A stretch of DNA of 64,000 nucleotides from CBDCYS01 sp965226245 (GCA_965226245.1 CBDDCL010000014.1:1-64000); one strand, 5' to 3'; shown: positions 53,185-62,503, counted from the first letter of the stretch. Program-made: numbers and translations. The notes: generated from the letters alone by a model not told the origin.

Positions 53185-53460
53185 GTGTATGAATGGGATG
53201 AAACCAAGAGCCAAGCGAACCTGTCCAAGCACGGCCTCAGCTTTGATGATGCCGACACCGTGTTCTCCGGGCCGTGCGTCACGTTCGAAGATACCCGCTT
53301 CAACTACGGCGAACCACGATTTATTACCCTGGGTCACCTCGAGGGCCATGTGGTAGTGGTGGCGCACACGCCGCGCGGTGAGAACACGCGAATAATTTCG
53401 ATGAGAAAGGGCAACCACCGTGAAGAAAAAGCCTACCAAGAGCGACTTGAAACGCCTTAA
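53185..53460 (+). CDS. brnT: BrnT-type ribonuclease toxin
   Basis: 91 residues with the BrnT pattern: YEWDETKSQANLSKHGLSFD, DTRFNYGEPRFITLGHLEGH, VVVVAHTPRG and RIISMRKGNHREEKAY. RelE-like fold mRNA endonuclease. GTG start. It overlaps brnA by 41 bp. Confidence 0.9.
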   Translation: MYEWDETKSQANLSKHGLSFDDADTVFSGPCVTFEDTRFNYGEPRFITLGHLEGHVVVVAHTPRGENTRIISMRKGNHREEKAYQERLETP

Positions 53461-53689
53461 TGAGATGAGCGACGCGAATATCGATTACTCCGATATTCCG
53501 GCACTCGATGCGGCCTTCTTTCGTGATGCGCGAGTGGTGGTCCCGCCTGGGAAAAAGCAGCTGACCGTGCGTCTGGACGCGGACGTGCTGGCGTGGCTGC
53601 AGGATCAGGGCAAGGGCTACCACAGCCGGATTAATGCCATCCTGAGAGCATATTATGAAGCCCATCAGGATCGGGCCAAGCTAGGGTAG
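53420..53689 (+). CDS. brnA: BrnA-type antitoxin
   Basis: 89 residues: SDIPALDAAFFRDARVVVPP, then ribbon-helix-helix KKQLTVRLDADVLAWLQDQG and YHSRINAILRAYYEAHQ. It binds BrnT and represses the operon in known systems. GTG 53420. 53690-53968 contains no gene I can support. Confidence 0.9.
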   Translation: MKKKPTKSDLKRLNEMSDANIDYSDIPALDAAFFRDARVVVPPGKKQLTVRLDADVLAWLQDQGKGYHSRINAILRAYYEAHQDRAKLG

Positions 53690-53968
53690 CAAGCGCCTCG
53701 GGATCAGTCGCACCTCAGTTATCCGGTTGCTACGTCCTACGAAGCAACCTTAGCTTTATCGTGTAATTTTTAACCAATGGAGGAGTGAGCCAGAACGCTG
53801 GCACGTTAATGCGTCGCCGGCAGGATGCGCGGACCGTCGGTGCCGTTCGACTTGTCATAGAGATTTGGACATGCCGTCCCTCGGGCCGCCCGCCGGGGAA
53901 ATTTCAGTTGTCTGTCAGACAATCTCTTTCCCAAGCCGCAGCGTTTACGCGATGGGGAAGGTGTAACC

Positions 53969-55631
53969 CCGGATTTCCATTTTAGTTTCGGTTCTGCTAA
54001 CCATCGGGTGGCCTCGGACGCCTTTATTTATGTGGGTTTGAGAGCACTCAAGGCGCTGAGGAGATCAACACCCAATGGGTGAAAAAGAAAACAAACCGTT
54101 CCAGCTAAGCTTCAACGGCTTATTGAAAGTCGATTTCCAAGGATCGCGCGTCACTTCCGATGGCGGGCTGATTCTCATTCGCGAACTGGACGAACGGCTC
54201 GGACTCGGGAAGCTGATCGAGGAGCATCTCAGCGACTCGAGGCAAGGCTTGAACAAGAAGTTCCCGCTGGCCGATCTGTTGCGGCAGTCGGTCTACAGCC
54301 GCTTGGCAGGCTACGAGGACCTCAACGATGCCGTTCGAGTGTCGGCTGACCCGACGTTTCGCTTGATCAGCTCGAAGAGGAACTGGGATCGCGGAGCGGC
54401 CTTGACCTCGACGCTGCATGGCTTCGAGACAGAGATGCTGGCGAGCGAAGAGAACTTGCTGGGGCTGATGGCTGTGAACCGCGAGCTGGTTGCGCAAGCC
54501 GAGACGCAGGACGACTCCGAGCGCGTCGTTCTCGACATGGATTCGACCGAAAGCCCTGTCCACGGCCAGCAAGAGGGCAGTGCCTACAACGGGCACTTCG
54601 AGTCGGTCTGCTACCACCCGTTGTTGTTGTTCAACCAACACGGCGACTGCCTGGCGGCAAAGCTGCGGCCGGGCAACGTGCACAGCGCCAAGGACTGGAA
54701 CGAGTTGCTGCTGCCCGAGATCGAGCGCCAACAGGCTGCTGGCAAGCAGGTCACCTTCCGGGCGATGCGGCCTTTGCCAAGCCGGAGATTTATGAGTCTT
54801 CGGAGGAACGCGGAGTGCAGTACGCCATTCGCATTCCGGCCAACAAGAGCTTGGAATTGGCGACCGAAGACATCCTGTTTCAGCCGCCGGGGAGGCCGGG
54901 TCGCAAGCCCTTGGTGCGCTACAAGAGCTTCCGCTATCAGGCGGAGAGTTGGTCCAAGCCGCGACGCATCGTGGCCAAGGTCGAGCATCATCTCGGTGAG
55001 CTGTTCCCGCGCGTCGGCTTTATCGCGACGAACATGACGTTGCCGAGTCGGTCTGTGGTGCGCTTCTACAACAAGCGCGGCACGGCCGAGCAATGGATTA
55101 AAGAAGGCAAGCAGGCCACACACTGGACGCGGCTTTCGTGCCATCGCTTTGGGGCCAACGAAGTGCGACTGCAGCTCAGCGTGCTGGCCTACAACCTGGG
55201 CAACTTGTGGCGACGGCTCGGACTGCCGAACAGGATCAAGAGTTGGTCGCTGACGAGCTTGCAACACAGGTTGATGAAGACCGGCGGTCGGCTGGTCAAG
55301 CACGCGCGGTATTACTGGCTGCTGCTGGCCGAGGGGTATCTGAACCGGCGGCTGTTCGGCGACATGCTGCGACGGATCTGGGCGCTGCCTGTGCCGGGTG
55401 GGTAGCGTTGCCCGGGTGAGGATCAACAATTTTGGCTCCAAAAAGGTTTCGCAGGGAGCATTGTCGGCCGGAGCACCGTTCAGCCCGCTCAAGCAACGTC
55501 TGTGAGCAGACGGACGAGCCCTGGCGCCTACCGGCGGAGGTGATGTGCAGGGTTCAGCGCGAAAAGACGTGGTATTCGGGGCAGCGCGGGTGTATACTTT
55601 CACCGTGCCAGGGCCAAAATGGAAATCCTGG
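53969..55631 (+). mobile_element. IS1380-family insertion sequence
   Basis: Tips share GGATTTCCATTTT (left at 53971, inverted at the right from 55629 inward), about 1.66 kb apart, around a decayed IS1380 transposase gene. Exact tip limits are uncertain by a few bases and I did not find a certain 4-bp target duplication. Confidence 0.7.
54075..55405 (+). pseudogene. IS1380-family transposase, frameshifted
   Basis: First frame: LSFNGLLKVDFQGSRVTSDG GLILIRELDERLGLGKLIEE, ADLLRQSVYSRLAGYEDLND, VVLDMDSTESPVHGQQEGSA YNGHF (catalytic D). Second frame, from about 54763: VQYAIRIPANKSLELATEDI, FIATNMTLPSRSVVRFYNKR GTAEQWIKEGK (catalytic E). One G is missing in CGGGCGATGCGG, where CGGGC-GGATGCGG would restore FRADAAFAKPEIY. 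All other parts are normal, so decay is recent or the base is a read error. Confidence 0.85.
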
Positions 55632-55653
55632 TTTAATCAGTAAGAGGTGATTT

Positions 55654-55908
55654 ATGAGGCAGTTTGCGAAGTGGCTAGTACTAAGTTCAGTGGCGGCCGC
55701 ACTGCTCGGACTTGGTTGCCAAGGACCTCCGGAACAGGTCGAGGAGGCTGAACCCATGCCGGCCGCAGAACCCGAGCCGGCCGCAGAGCCGGCAGAAAAA
55801 GAGCCCACCGCAGAGGAGCCGAAGCAGGAGGAGAGCGAACCCGAAGGTAGTGCCCAGGCAGCACCAGCGGGAAGGGAAGGTCTCTCGACGCAGAACATGT
55901 GGGCTTAA
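55654..55908 (+). CDS. Small acidic lipoprotein
   Basis: 84 residues: MRQFAKWLVLSSVAAALLGL GC with lipobox LGLGC, then a low-complexity tail of Glu, Pro and Ala (AAEPEPAAEPAEKEPTAEEP). Predicted to be lipid-anchored and largely unstructured. AAGAGGTGATTT precedes the ATG. It begins 22 bp after the IS1380 right tip, so its promoter may be lost or IS-borne; length suggests it could be the head of a longer gene. Confidence 0.55.
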   Translation: MRQFAKWLVLSSVAAALLGLGCQGPPEQVEEAEPMPAAEPEPAAEPAEKEPTAEEPKQEESEPEGSAQAAPAGREGLSTQNMWA

Positions 55909-56009
55909 GGGATTTCCCGCTGGCACAAAGGACGCATCAGAATGGTACAGGGACAGAAAGGGGGGTGTACCAAGAATCCGCGATGCTTTGTGCCACACCT
56001 TCATTATCC

Positions 56010-56037
56010 GGCTCTTCCGGGTTTTTAGTGGGTGGCC
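56010..56037. repeat. Solitary ISL3-type terminus
   Basis: GGCTCTTCCGGGTTTTTAGT followed by GGGTGGCC matches the tips at 18723 and 39507. No ISL3 transposase is adjacent. Confidence 0.45.
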
Positions 56038-56100
56038 AACGGGTAGCCGGCTCCTCCATCCAGGGTAGCGCCCAGAATCGTGCGAATTTATACGCTAAGA

Positions 56101-56644
56101 GGTTTCGAGTCACCTCGATTGGATCAACAGAGCACTGGGACAGGATCGGACAGTTCTTCGCGGCGTTCGCGAGCGGCCAGACCACCGCGTCTGTCGCACT
56201 CAAGCGTCTGGTAGGCCATGGGCCGAAGAATCGCTTCTACCGAGCGACCCGCGAGCTCGGCCGCGTCTTCAAGACCGAGTTCATCCTCGACTACCTGAGC
56301 CAGCCGGCGCGCTTCGCACGCGGATCCGACGCGGGCTCCTCAAGGGAGAACAGCTACACGCCCTCGCCCGGTGCGTCCACTACGGCCGACTGGGCCGACT
56401 GGATCAGCGCGACTTCGAACGCCAAACCGGCGCGGCGAGCTGCCTGCTTCTCATCCTCGCAGCTATCATCTATTGGTAGATTCGGGAGATCGATCGTGTT
56501 TTGAGCGAGGCGGGCTCGGATGCGGACGATCTCAACTTCGAGTTACTGTCCCATATCAGCCCGATCGGGTGGGACAACGTCCTCCTCTACGGCGAGTACC
56601 AGCTCAACCGCAGTCTCGTGCAAAGCGAAAGGCTTAGCGTATAA
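56101..56644 (+). pseudogene. tnpA: Tn3-family transposase, C-terminal fragment
   Basis: First frame: STEHWDRIGQFFAAFASGQT TASVALKRLVGHGPKNRFYR ATRELGRVFKTEFILDYLSQ. It shifts frame near 56320 to RIRRGLLKGEQLHALARCVH YGRLGRLDQRDFERQTGAAS then YW-stop (TAG for the usual Gln) and DLNFELLSHISPIGWDNVLL YGEYQLN. So it has one frameshift and one nonsense codon. Tn3 TnpA normally ends next to the transposon end, as here. Confidence 0.8.
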
Positions 56645-56654
56645 ATTCGCACGA

Positions 56655-57684
56655 ATGGGGTATCCACTTGACTCAGGTGACCCCAAGATGTAGTATGCGC
56701 CCTCGTGGAGGATTATCCACGCGACCTGCTCGAGTTCGAGGCACGCTTCGCCAGCGAAGGGGCCTGTCGCGACTATCTGTCCGCGTTGCGCTGGCCGGAG
56801 GGTTTCCGCTGTCCGGGATGCGGGCATGAGCGGGCTTGGCCGGTGCGCAAAGTGTGGTTCGAATGCGCTCGCTGCGGGCGGCAGACGTCGGTGACCTCCG
56901 GCACGATCTTCCAAGACACACGTAAGCCGCTGCGGCCGTGGTTCCGGGCGATCTGGCACGTCACTTCGCAAAAGAACGGGGTCAGCGCGCTGGGTCTGCA
57001 GCGCGTTCTCGGGTTGGGCAGCTATCAAACTGCGTGGACCTGGATGCACAAGCTGCGGCGAGCGATGGTGCGTCCGGGGCGGGAGCGATTGGCGGGCGTA
57101 GTCGAGGTCGATGAGACCTATTGGGGCGCTGAGGAAGAGGGTGTGAGCGGCCGGCAGACCGAGCGTAAAGCCTTGATTGCAGTAGCCGCGGAAGAGAGAG
57201 GTCGCGGGCTAGGACGGATCCGCATGCAGCGCGTGCGCAACGCCTCGGCGGCCAGTTTGATGCCCTTCGTGGAGGAGTCGGTCGAGCCGGGAAGCGTGTG
57301 CACACCGACGGCTGGCTGGGCTACGAGCCGCTGGAGAAAAAGGGCTACCAGCATCGCATCGTCTTTCTGTCGGGCCGCCGCAAGCAGGCCTCGGAATTAT
57401 TGCCGAGGGTGCACCAAGCGATCTCGTTGCTCAAGCGCTGGCTGCTGGGCACGCACCAAGGCGCGGTTAGCCACGAGCATCTGGACTACTACCTCGACGA
57501 GTTTGTGTTCCGCTTCAACCGGCGCAGCTCACGCAGCCGGGGAAAACTCTTCTACCGCCTTGTGCAGCAGGCAGTGGCCGTGGACCCAACGCCGTATCGA
57601 TCGATCGTCGCCGACTGGGACGCCGAGGCCCCGTGAGCCCAACCACAAGATGTTGGGGCCACCTGAATGAAGTGGATACCCCAT
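56655..57684 (+). mobile_element. IS1595-family insertion sequence
   Basis: A 1,030-bp element with long inverted ends beginning ATGGGGTATCCACTTSAYTC, flanked by perfect 8-bp direct repeats TCGCACGA (56647-56654, 57685-57692). The target was the right end of the mini-Tn3. The same ends, without a transposase, form the MITE at 2582. Confidence 0.9.
56705..57636 (+). pseudogene. IS1595-family transposase, frameshifted
   Basis: GTG 56705. Zinc ribbon CPGCGHERAWPVRKVWFECA RCG; first catalytic D in VVEVDETYWGAEEEG; after a one-base loss near 57297 (GCGTGTGCACACC) the second D is in HTDGWLGYEPLEKKGYQHR and the last motif in HLDYYLDEFVFRFNRRSS. Otherwise complete at about 310 residues. Confidence 0.85.
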
Positions 57685-57782
57685 TCGCACGATTCTGGGC
57701 GCTACCCTGATAAAGTATGTTATCGAACTGTTTGGAAAGTGGTGGCCCGGTCTTGTCTGAGGCACATGGGAGAATAAAAGCC

Positions 57783-58452
57783 ATGCAGCGTCAACGCGGC
57801 GAGTTGGTTCCGATCGGTGATGCCTTGGCCGATCTGGGCGGTCCGGTGAAAGCGATCCGCGACGCCTCGCCTCAGGCGTTGCACCACTTCACCCAGGCCG
57901 ACCAGGTGAGCCAGTTAGTGACGGCCAGCGAAGCGGACGCCGATCTGGGCTTCATGGTCCGGTTGATGGCGCTGTGCTCGCTGCCCCGCACCAATCCCGG
58001 CAACCGGAAAGAGTACAAGCGCGTTAACGGCCCCTACACGCTCTACATGATCGCTGGCGGCGGAAACAAGCTCCCCTACGGCAACTTGCCGCGCCTCTTG
58101 CTGGCCTGGGTGTGCACCGAAGCGGTGCGGACCCAAAGCCGCGAGCTCGTCCTGGGGAAGTCGCTTTCCAAGTTCATGCAGACATTGGGGGTGTACAACA
58201 GCGGCGACCAACCCCAAACCCGCCTCCGCAATCAAATGAAGCGGCTCTTTGGTTGCACCGTGTCACTGATCTACGAAGACGAGCACGGTGAGCAGTTCGT
58301 ATCCTCGTTGATCGCCGAGCGAGGCGAGTTCTGGTGGAACGAGCGCAAGCCCGACCAGCCTTCGCTGTGGAACAGCAAGATCGAACTCGGCGAGAAGTTC
58401 TTCAACGAGATCATCCGCCACCCCGTGCCGCTCAACATGAACACCCTCACGG
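57783..58452 (+). pseudogene. repA: Second RepA, 3' truncated
   Basis: About 223 residues of a RepA clearly paralogous to 29270-30238 (MQRQRGELVPIGDALADLGG, LPYGNLPRLLLAWVCTEAVR, FMQTLGVYNSGDQPQTRLRN). It follows the same CATGGGAGAATAAA leader. Coding ends at NMNTLTA, exactly where the 38-bp-ended element starts, removing the C-terminal winged helix that binds DNA. Probably a dead replicon. Confidence 0.88.
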
Positions 58453-58791
58453 CCCAGAACCAGAGTTCGCGTCATGGGCCGCCATCTGTGACGGGATGAA
58501 GTGGCCGCCAGCGGGTTCACGCCTCCTCACCAGCCGATTTGGCGCCTCATCTCGCCATTTCTCGTTGCTCCAGAAGAGAATCTTGAGCATGAAACGACAC
58601 CGGGACGAGCACGATCTCGGCGAGCGCTGGTCGTGGACGCACGACGAGTTCGACTTGCTTCGAAACCGCACAGACAGCGGCCCAATAACGACTTAGAGAC
58701 GCCTACGCGAGTTGCGGGCGCGCGATTCGAGGGCCTCTGGAAATCCGGACCGCCAGATGGCGGCCCATGACGCGAACTCTGGTTCTGGGCC
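58451..58791. mobile_element. 341-bp element with perfect 38-bp inverted ends
   Basis: Ends 58451-58488 and 58754-58791 are exact complements, starting GGCCCAGAACCAGAGTTCGC. There is no transposase inside and no recognisable gene; size and structure are those of a MITE, possibly Tn3-derived because of the 38-bp ends. No target duplication. It truncates repA. Confidence 0.75.
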
Positions 58792-58937
58792 AAATAGGCA
58801 TTCCAATCCTGACAAAGGAAATCGCCCAGCGAGTAGCGTATGCTGAGAGCCTGACCATGGGCAGAACGATTTTAAATGGGCAGCGGGAAGCCCGGCCGCT
58901 TGCGAGATCGAAAAGCTTACGAAGGGGATCCTGAGCT

Positions 58938-59249
58938 ATGAGCGAGAAACCATTCGAGCGTGTTCCAGAACCAAAGTTGCTTGTCGATGACGCCATGGAG
59001 TCATTTAAAAAAGAGGGTTCAGGCCAGGCTCCGGCCCTTATGGGAAAACCGCCACGGAAGAACGTCAAGAAGGCGAAGACCCATGCGCCGGCAAAACGGC
59101 TCAGTATCGATGTACCGGTCTTCGTCCAGCGGCGCTTCAAGACAGCGTGTCGCGCAACCAGCCGACAGATGTTCACTGAGCTACGGCACTTGATCGAAGC
59201 CCGTATGTTGGAGCTTGAAAGTGAGATCGGAAAGCCGCGGGCAGGATGA
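58938..59249 (+). CDS. Ribbon-helix-helix-type plasmid protein
   Basis: 103 residues. A basic, proline-rich N-terminal half (GKPPRKNVKKAKTHAPAKRL) is followed by an RHH-like domain SIDVPVFVQRRFKTACRATS RQMFTELRHLIEARMLELE. Size and layout recall the small partition/copy-control proteins near rep genes. ATG 58938 with GAAGGGGATCC upstream. Confidence 0.6.
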   Translation: MSEKPFERVPEPKLLVDDAMESFKKEGSGQAPALMGKPPRKNVKKAKTHAPAKRLSIDVPVFVQRRFKTACRATSRQMFTELRHLIEARMLELESEIGKPRAG

Positions 59250-59255
59250 CCCCGG

Positions 59256-59539
59256 AGATATTGTCAAATGTTGTGGATGGGCGAGGTCAGGCGGCGTTCT
59301 CCTGAACCATCAATCCATCCTTGAAAACCTTTCCCTCTAAGACATGAACAATCACTTCCGAACCGTTCAGGCGTCGCCAGTGGCGCTCGGCTTGGCGGGC
59401 CAGCATGAAGACCATCGTTAACGACGCTTCGCGGCTGCCACAACCCTTCGTTCGTCGCTGCCGCAAACGGACCGTCGCAAAGGTGGACTCGATCGGGTTC
59501 GTCGTCCGCAAGTGCCCCCAGTGCTCGGCCGGAAAGTCG
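59256..59539 (-). mobile_element. IS256-family 3' fragment (third copy)
   Basis: Equals 7231-7514 with a few changes: transposase C-terminus from FPAEHWGHLRTTNPIESTFA to the stop at 59287 plus the tip GAGATATTGTCAAATG. Upstream sequence changes at 59540 into IS3 remnant. Confidence 0.85.
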
Positions 59540-59582
59540 CATATGCTGGGGGGGCAGAATGGTGGTGCCGGCGTTGCGGCAG

Positions 59583-59919
59583 CCGGTTTCAGGTTCCGTG
59601 GGCGCAATGTTCGAAGCCAGTGGCTGTTGAGTGAGGCAGCGGAGCGTAGCTCGTTCGACGATAGCCCCAGATAATCCCGAAAGCCATCGGCTGATGACGT
59701 CACCATCGCCCGGCGCTCGGACCGGCTCATCGACCGGACTCTCTGGACAAAAAATCCCGCTCCACCGTCAACTCCCCGATCTTGGCGTGAAGCTCGCGGA
59801 CGTCGCTTTCATGATCCCGACATCGGCGTTCAACGCCGTTTGAGAACACCTCGCCAAGCCCTTCGATCACCTGGCACTTCCATGGGCTCACCTGGCTCGG
59901 ATGAACCTGGTGCTTTGAT
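59583..59919 (-). pseudogene. IS3-family orfA/orfB fragment
   Basis: On the minus strand orfA-like HPSQVSPWKCQVIEGLGEVF ... ELHAKIGELTVERDFLSRES ends near 59727. The overlapping frame opens MSRSERRAMVTSSADGF, a typical orfB start, and loses sense after ~35 codons. Bounded by IS256 and IS6 fragments. Confidence 0.65.
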
Positions 59920-60397
59920 GGAATGTGTTGCAACTTTGGGCGACGGCGGCTGGGTAGCCTGAAGAGATAATGAAGAAGGCAATCCGACCGGCGATCTTCA
60001 AGGGGCGACAAACCGAGCCCGAACTGATTGTTTGCGCCGTGCGCTGGTACCTTCGGTACTCACTCTCGCTCCGCGATGTCGAAGAGCTGCTCAGCGAGCG
60101 GGGCCTGGAGGCGGACCACACGACAATCTGGCGCTGGGTCCAGCGCTACGGTCCCGAACTGGAGGAGCGGCTGCGCCGTCATCTCAAGCCAACCAACAAG
60201 TCCTGGCGTGTCGATGAGACCTACGTTCGTGTCAAGGGTCGCTGGTGCTACCTCTACCGAGCCATCGATTTCACCGGGGCCACGATCGACTTCGTGCTCT
60301 CGGGGTTGCGCGATGCCGCCGGCCAAACGCCTGTTCCGCAAGGTGCTAACGGATCCGTCGCATCCACAGCCCCGCGTCATCAACACCGACCAGGCAA
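59920..60397 (+). pseudogene. IS6-family transposase, truncated and frameshifted
   Basis: The tip GGAATGTGTTGCAACTTTGG starts at 59920. From ATG 59970: ELIVCAVRWYLRYSLSLRDV EELLSERGLEADHTTIWRWV, then KSWRVDETYVRVKGRWCYLY RAID (catalytic D). A one-base shift near 60318 leads to AAKRLFRKVLTDPSHPQPRV INTDQA, where the sequence is cut by the Tn3 end at 60398. Confidence 0.8.
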
Positions 60398-60444
60398 GGG
60401 TAGCGCCTATATTGGTGTTGAAATACAACATAAGGACCCGTTCC

Positions 60445-60630
60445 TTAGCGGACCAGGGCGCGATCGAGGACGTACTGGCCGTAGAGAATAACGTTGTCCC
60501 ATTCGATCGGGCTGACGTGCTGGAGCAGGGTTGCGTCAATGCCTTCCTCGGCGACAGCCCCCGAGCGCACCGTCTGCGTGATCTGCTTGGCTTGCCAATA
60601 GATGATGCAAGCCAGAATCAATGTCAGGCA
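60445..60630 (-). pseudogene. tnpA: Tn3-family transposase C-terminal stub
   Basis: LTLILACIIYWQAKQITQTV then ATLLQHVSPIEWDNVILYGQ YVLDRALVR, the last ~60 residues of a Tn3 TnpA of a different lineage from that at 56101. It ends ten bases from the transposon end, as normal. Confidence 0.8.
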
Positions 60631-60796
60631 GCTACAGGAGTTCATCTGCTCGTGTAGGGGTTGCGATAGCAACGGTGCAAAATCCAACGCTAAGGGCCGT
60701 CGCTTTGTGTCCGAAGGTGAGCCAGCCGCGACCGGAGTGGGCGGTCAATCTGGGCTCGACTCCGCCGAAGCGGGCATCGGGCTGCGTCGTTGAGGT

Positions 60797-61450
60797 TCAG
60801 GACGAGACCTTCGGCCCGTTGTGCAAGAGGCACTGGTCGTAGAAGGCCCGATAGCTGGGGTCGAGTCCCTCAAGCAGTGCTTCCCAAGACAGCACGTCAA
60901 GGTCAATCGCGTCCAGCGTCGGGATGAACCAGTGGTCGAACCACGCGTCCCGGTCGCCCCGATACGCATCAACCCGGTCCTGCACGCGCTGCCGGATACT
61001 GTCTTTGGTCACGAGGTCACGAAAGACACCGCATTCGATTTGGCTCTTCGGTGCGGCCACGAAGAAGCCCAGACGCGCCATCTGCGGGGGGGTAATGCCA
61101 GCCCAGCGGATGGTTTCAGCCACACACGCCACGGTCCGGGCCACCTGATCGTAGCTGGTCGCATTCTTGGTGCCAGACGACAGTTTCGAGAACATTTTCG
61201 CTTCCACGACGACGAGCTGTCTCGCCGCATCTCGAAGCGTGAGATCTCCCTTTCCCGATGTGCCAATGTCGAAGTGGCCGATGACACCATCAGCGTGCGA
61301 CCAACTCTCGGCCAAGTTGTCGCCCCGCCACCGCGCCAGGGACTGAGGCCGCAGTAGCGCCTCGGCATACCAACGTGCATCAGGGAGGAACGCCAGCCGA
61401 TGGGTCTCCGGGGCATAGTGGTGAGCCCAGTCAAGAATCAGCTGAAGCAT
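60797..61450 (-). CDS. PD-(D/E)XK-like nuclease, transposon passenger
   Basis: 217 residues. The core HADGVIGHFDIGTSGKGDLT LRDAARQLVVVEAKMFSKLS fits a PD-(D/E)XK site, with D in GKGDLTL and E-x-K in VVEAK, followed by an amphipathic helix TSYDQVARTVACVAE. Helical N-terminus and C-terminus; no other domain. It may be a restriction-type nuclease; it sits between a tnpA stub and a resolvase, near hsdM. Start taken at ATG 61450. 61451-61712 holds no gene I can support. Confidence 0.6.
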   Translation of the reverse strand: MLQLILDWAHHYAPETHRLAFLPDARWYAEALLRPQSLARWRGDNLAESWSHADGVIGHFDIGTSGKGDLTLRDAARQLVVVEAKMFSKLSSGTKNATSYDQVARTVACVAETIRWAGITPPQMARLGFFVAAPKSQIECGVFRDLVTKDSIRQRVQDRVDAYRGDRDAWFDHWFIPTLDAIDLDVLSWEALLEGLDPSYRAFYDQCLLHNGPKVSS

Positions 61451-61712
61451 CCAGCCTTAGTTGTAGAGCGCCGTGGGACGAATCGTCTGGGCTGGCGTTC
61501 CGACAGACGCAAGAATGTCGATGACTCTCGGATGCATGGTTCCTTGCAGTGAGCGTTCGGCACGCCGCGCGAGGAGCGCTCATGACCGCCCGCGCTTGCT
61601 GGTGGTGGATGTGCCTCTGGCGGTGCGTTCAGAGGCGAACCCGACGCGGCCACTGTGTGCGGTTAAGCGGGCCTCGATGCGCCGACGACCAGCCTCACCG
61701 CCGTGCTCCCTA

Positions 61713-61750
61713 GGGTAGCGCCCAGATTTAGGGCTGTCTCGATCAGGGAC
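61713..61750. repeat. Solitary Tn3-type end
   Basis: GGGTAGCGCCCAGATTTAGG starts like the mini-Tn3 end at 56063 (GGGTAGCGCCCAGAATCGTG) but diverges after about 14 bases. It points toward the resolvase. Confidence 0.45.
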
Positions 61751-61814
61751 GAGTCGAGACGGAAGGGTCATGGCCAAGTGTCGATAATAACGTCCGTCTT
61801 GCTCGACGTTAGTT

Positions 61815-61843
61815 GACTATACAATGTTCTGGATACTATAGTC
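61815..61843. promoter_or_regulatory. Dyad upstream of resolvase (possible res subsite)
   Basis: GACTATA and TATAGTC arms, 15 bases apart, lie about 50 bp before the resolvase start. The spacing is in the range of resolvase dimer sites, and the AT-rich TATAGTC could also hold the promoter. Confidence 0.4.
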
Positions 61844-61891
61844 TTTAACAGTCCGAAATAGACCCCATTTGACCTTTTCTTGGACGCCGCC

Positions 61892-62503
61892 TTGAAAACC
61901 GTCGCTTACCTCCGCGTCTCCACTCGTTCGCAGGATCTCGCCAACCAGAAGCTGGCGATCCTCGAGTTCAGCCAGAAACGCCGCTTCCCGATCGACCAAT
62001 TCATCGAGTCCCGCATCTCGTCGCGCAAGAGTCCGCTCGAGCGCCGCATCGACGAAATGTTGGGGACGCTCGAGCCCGGCGACCGGCTGCTGGTCAGCGA
62101 GTTGTCGCGGCTCGGCCGCAGCCTCTCTCAGGTGATCCAGATCGTGGAGACCCTGGTCCGGCGCAAGATCCGCTTCATCGCCATCAAGGAGGCCATCGAG
62201 TTCGACGGCAAGCAGGACCTGCGAACCAAGGTGATGATCGCCCTGTTCGGGTTGTTCGCGGAGGTTGAGCGGGACCTGATCTCGGAACGGACCAAGGAAG
62301 GCCTCGCCGCCGCGAAGGCCAAGGGGAAGCTGCTCGGCCGGCCCAAGGGGGCCTTGGGAACATCCAAGCTCGATGGCAAGGAGCAAGACATCCGGGTGCT
62401 GCTGGGCAAGGAAGTCTCCAAGGCCTCGATCGCCAAGATCCTGGACGTCTCCCGCTCCGCCCTCTACCACTTCATCGAGACCCGCAAGATCGCTCCGGGC
62501 TGA
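61892..62503 (+). CDS. Serine resolvase/invertase
   Basis: About 203 residues. Catalytic serine in VAYLRVSTRSQDLANQKLAI; RLLVSELSRLGRSLSQVIQI; IALFGLFAEVERDLISERTK EG; C-terminal helix-turn-helix VSKASIAKILDVSRSALYHF. TTG at 61892 or 61880; the former gives the family-typical MKTVAYLRVST. It lies next to the Tn3 end at 62559. A stub of a close relative is at 34485. Confidence 0.88.
   Translation: MKTVAYLRVSTRSQDLANQKLAILEFSQKRRFPIDQFIESRISSRKSPLERRIDEMLGTLEPGDRLLVSELSRLGRSLSQVIQIVETLVRRKIRFIAIKEAIEFDGKQDLRTKVMIALFGLFAEVERDLISERTKEGLAAAKAKGKLLGRPKGALGTSKLDGKEQDIRVLLGKEVSKASIAKILDVSRSALYHFIETRKIAPG

Larger units (their letters stand above)
56063..57707. mobile_element. Mini-Tn3 remnant with perfect 37-bp ends, interrupted by IS1595
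   Basis: The left end begins GGGTAGCGCCCAGAATCGTG (56063-56099). The right end is its exact complement, split in two by the IS1595 insertion: 56633-56654 and 57693-57707, with TCGCACGA duplicated. Between the ends there is only the C-terminal part of a Tn3 tnpA. This is an internally deleted Tn3-family element. No 5-bp target duplication seen. Confidence 0.85.
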
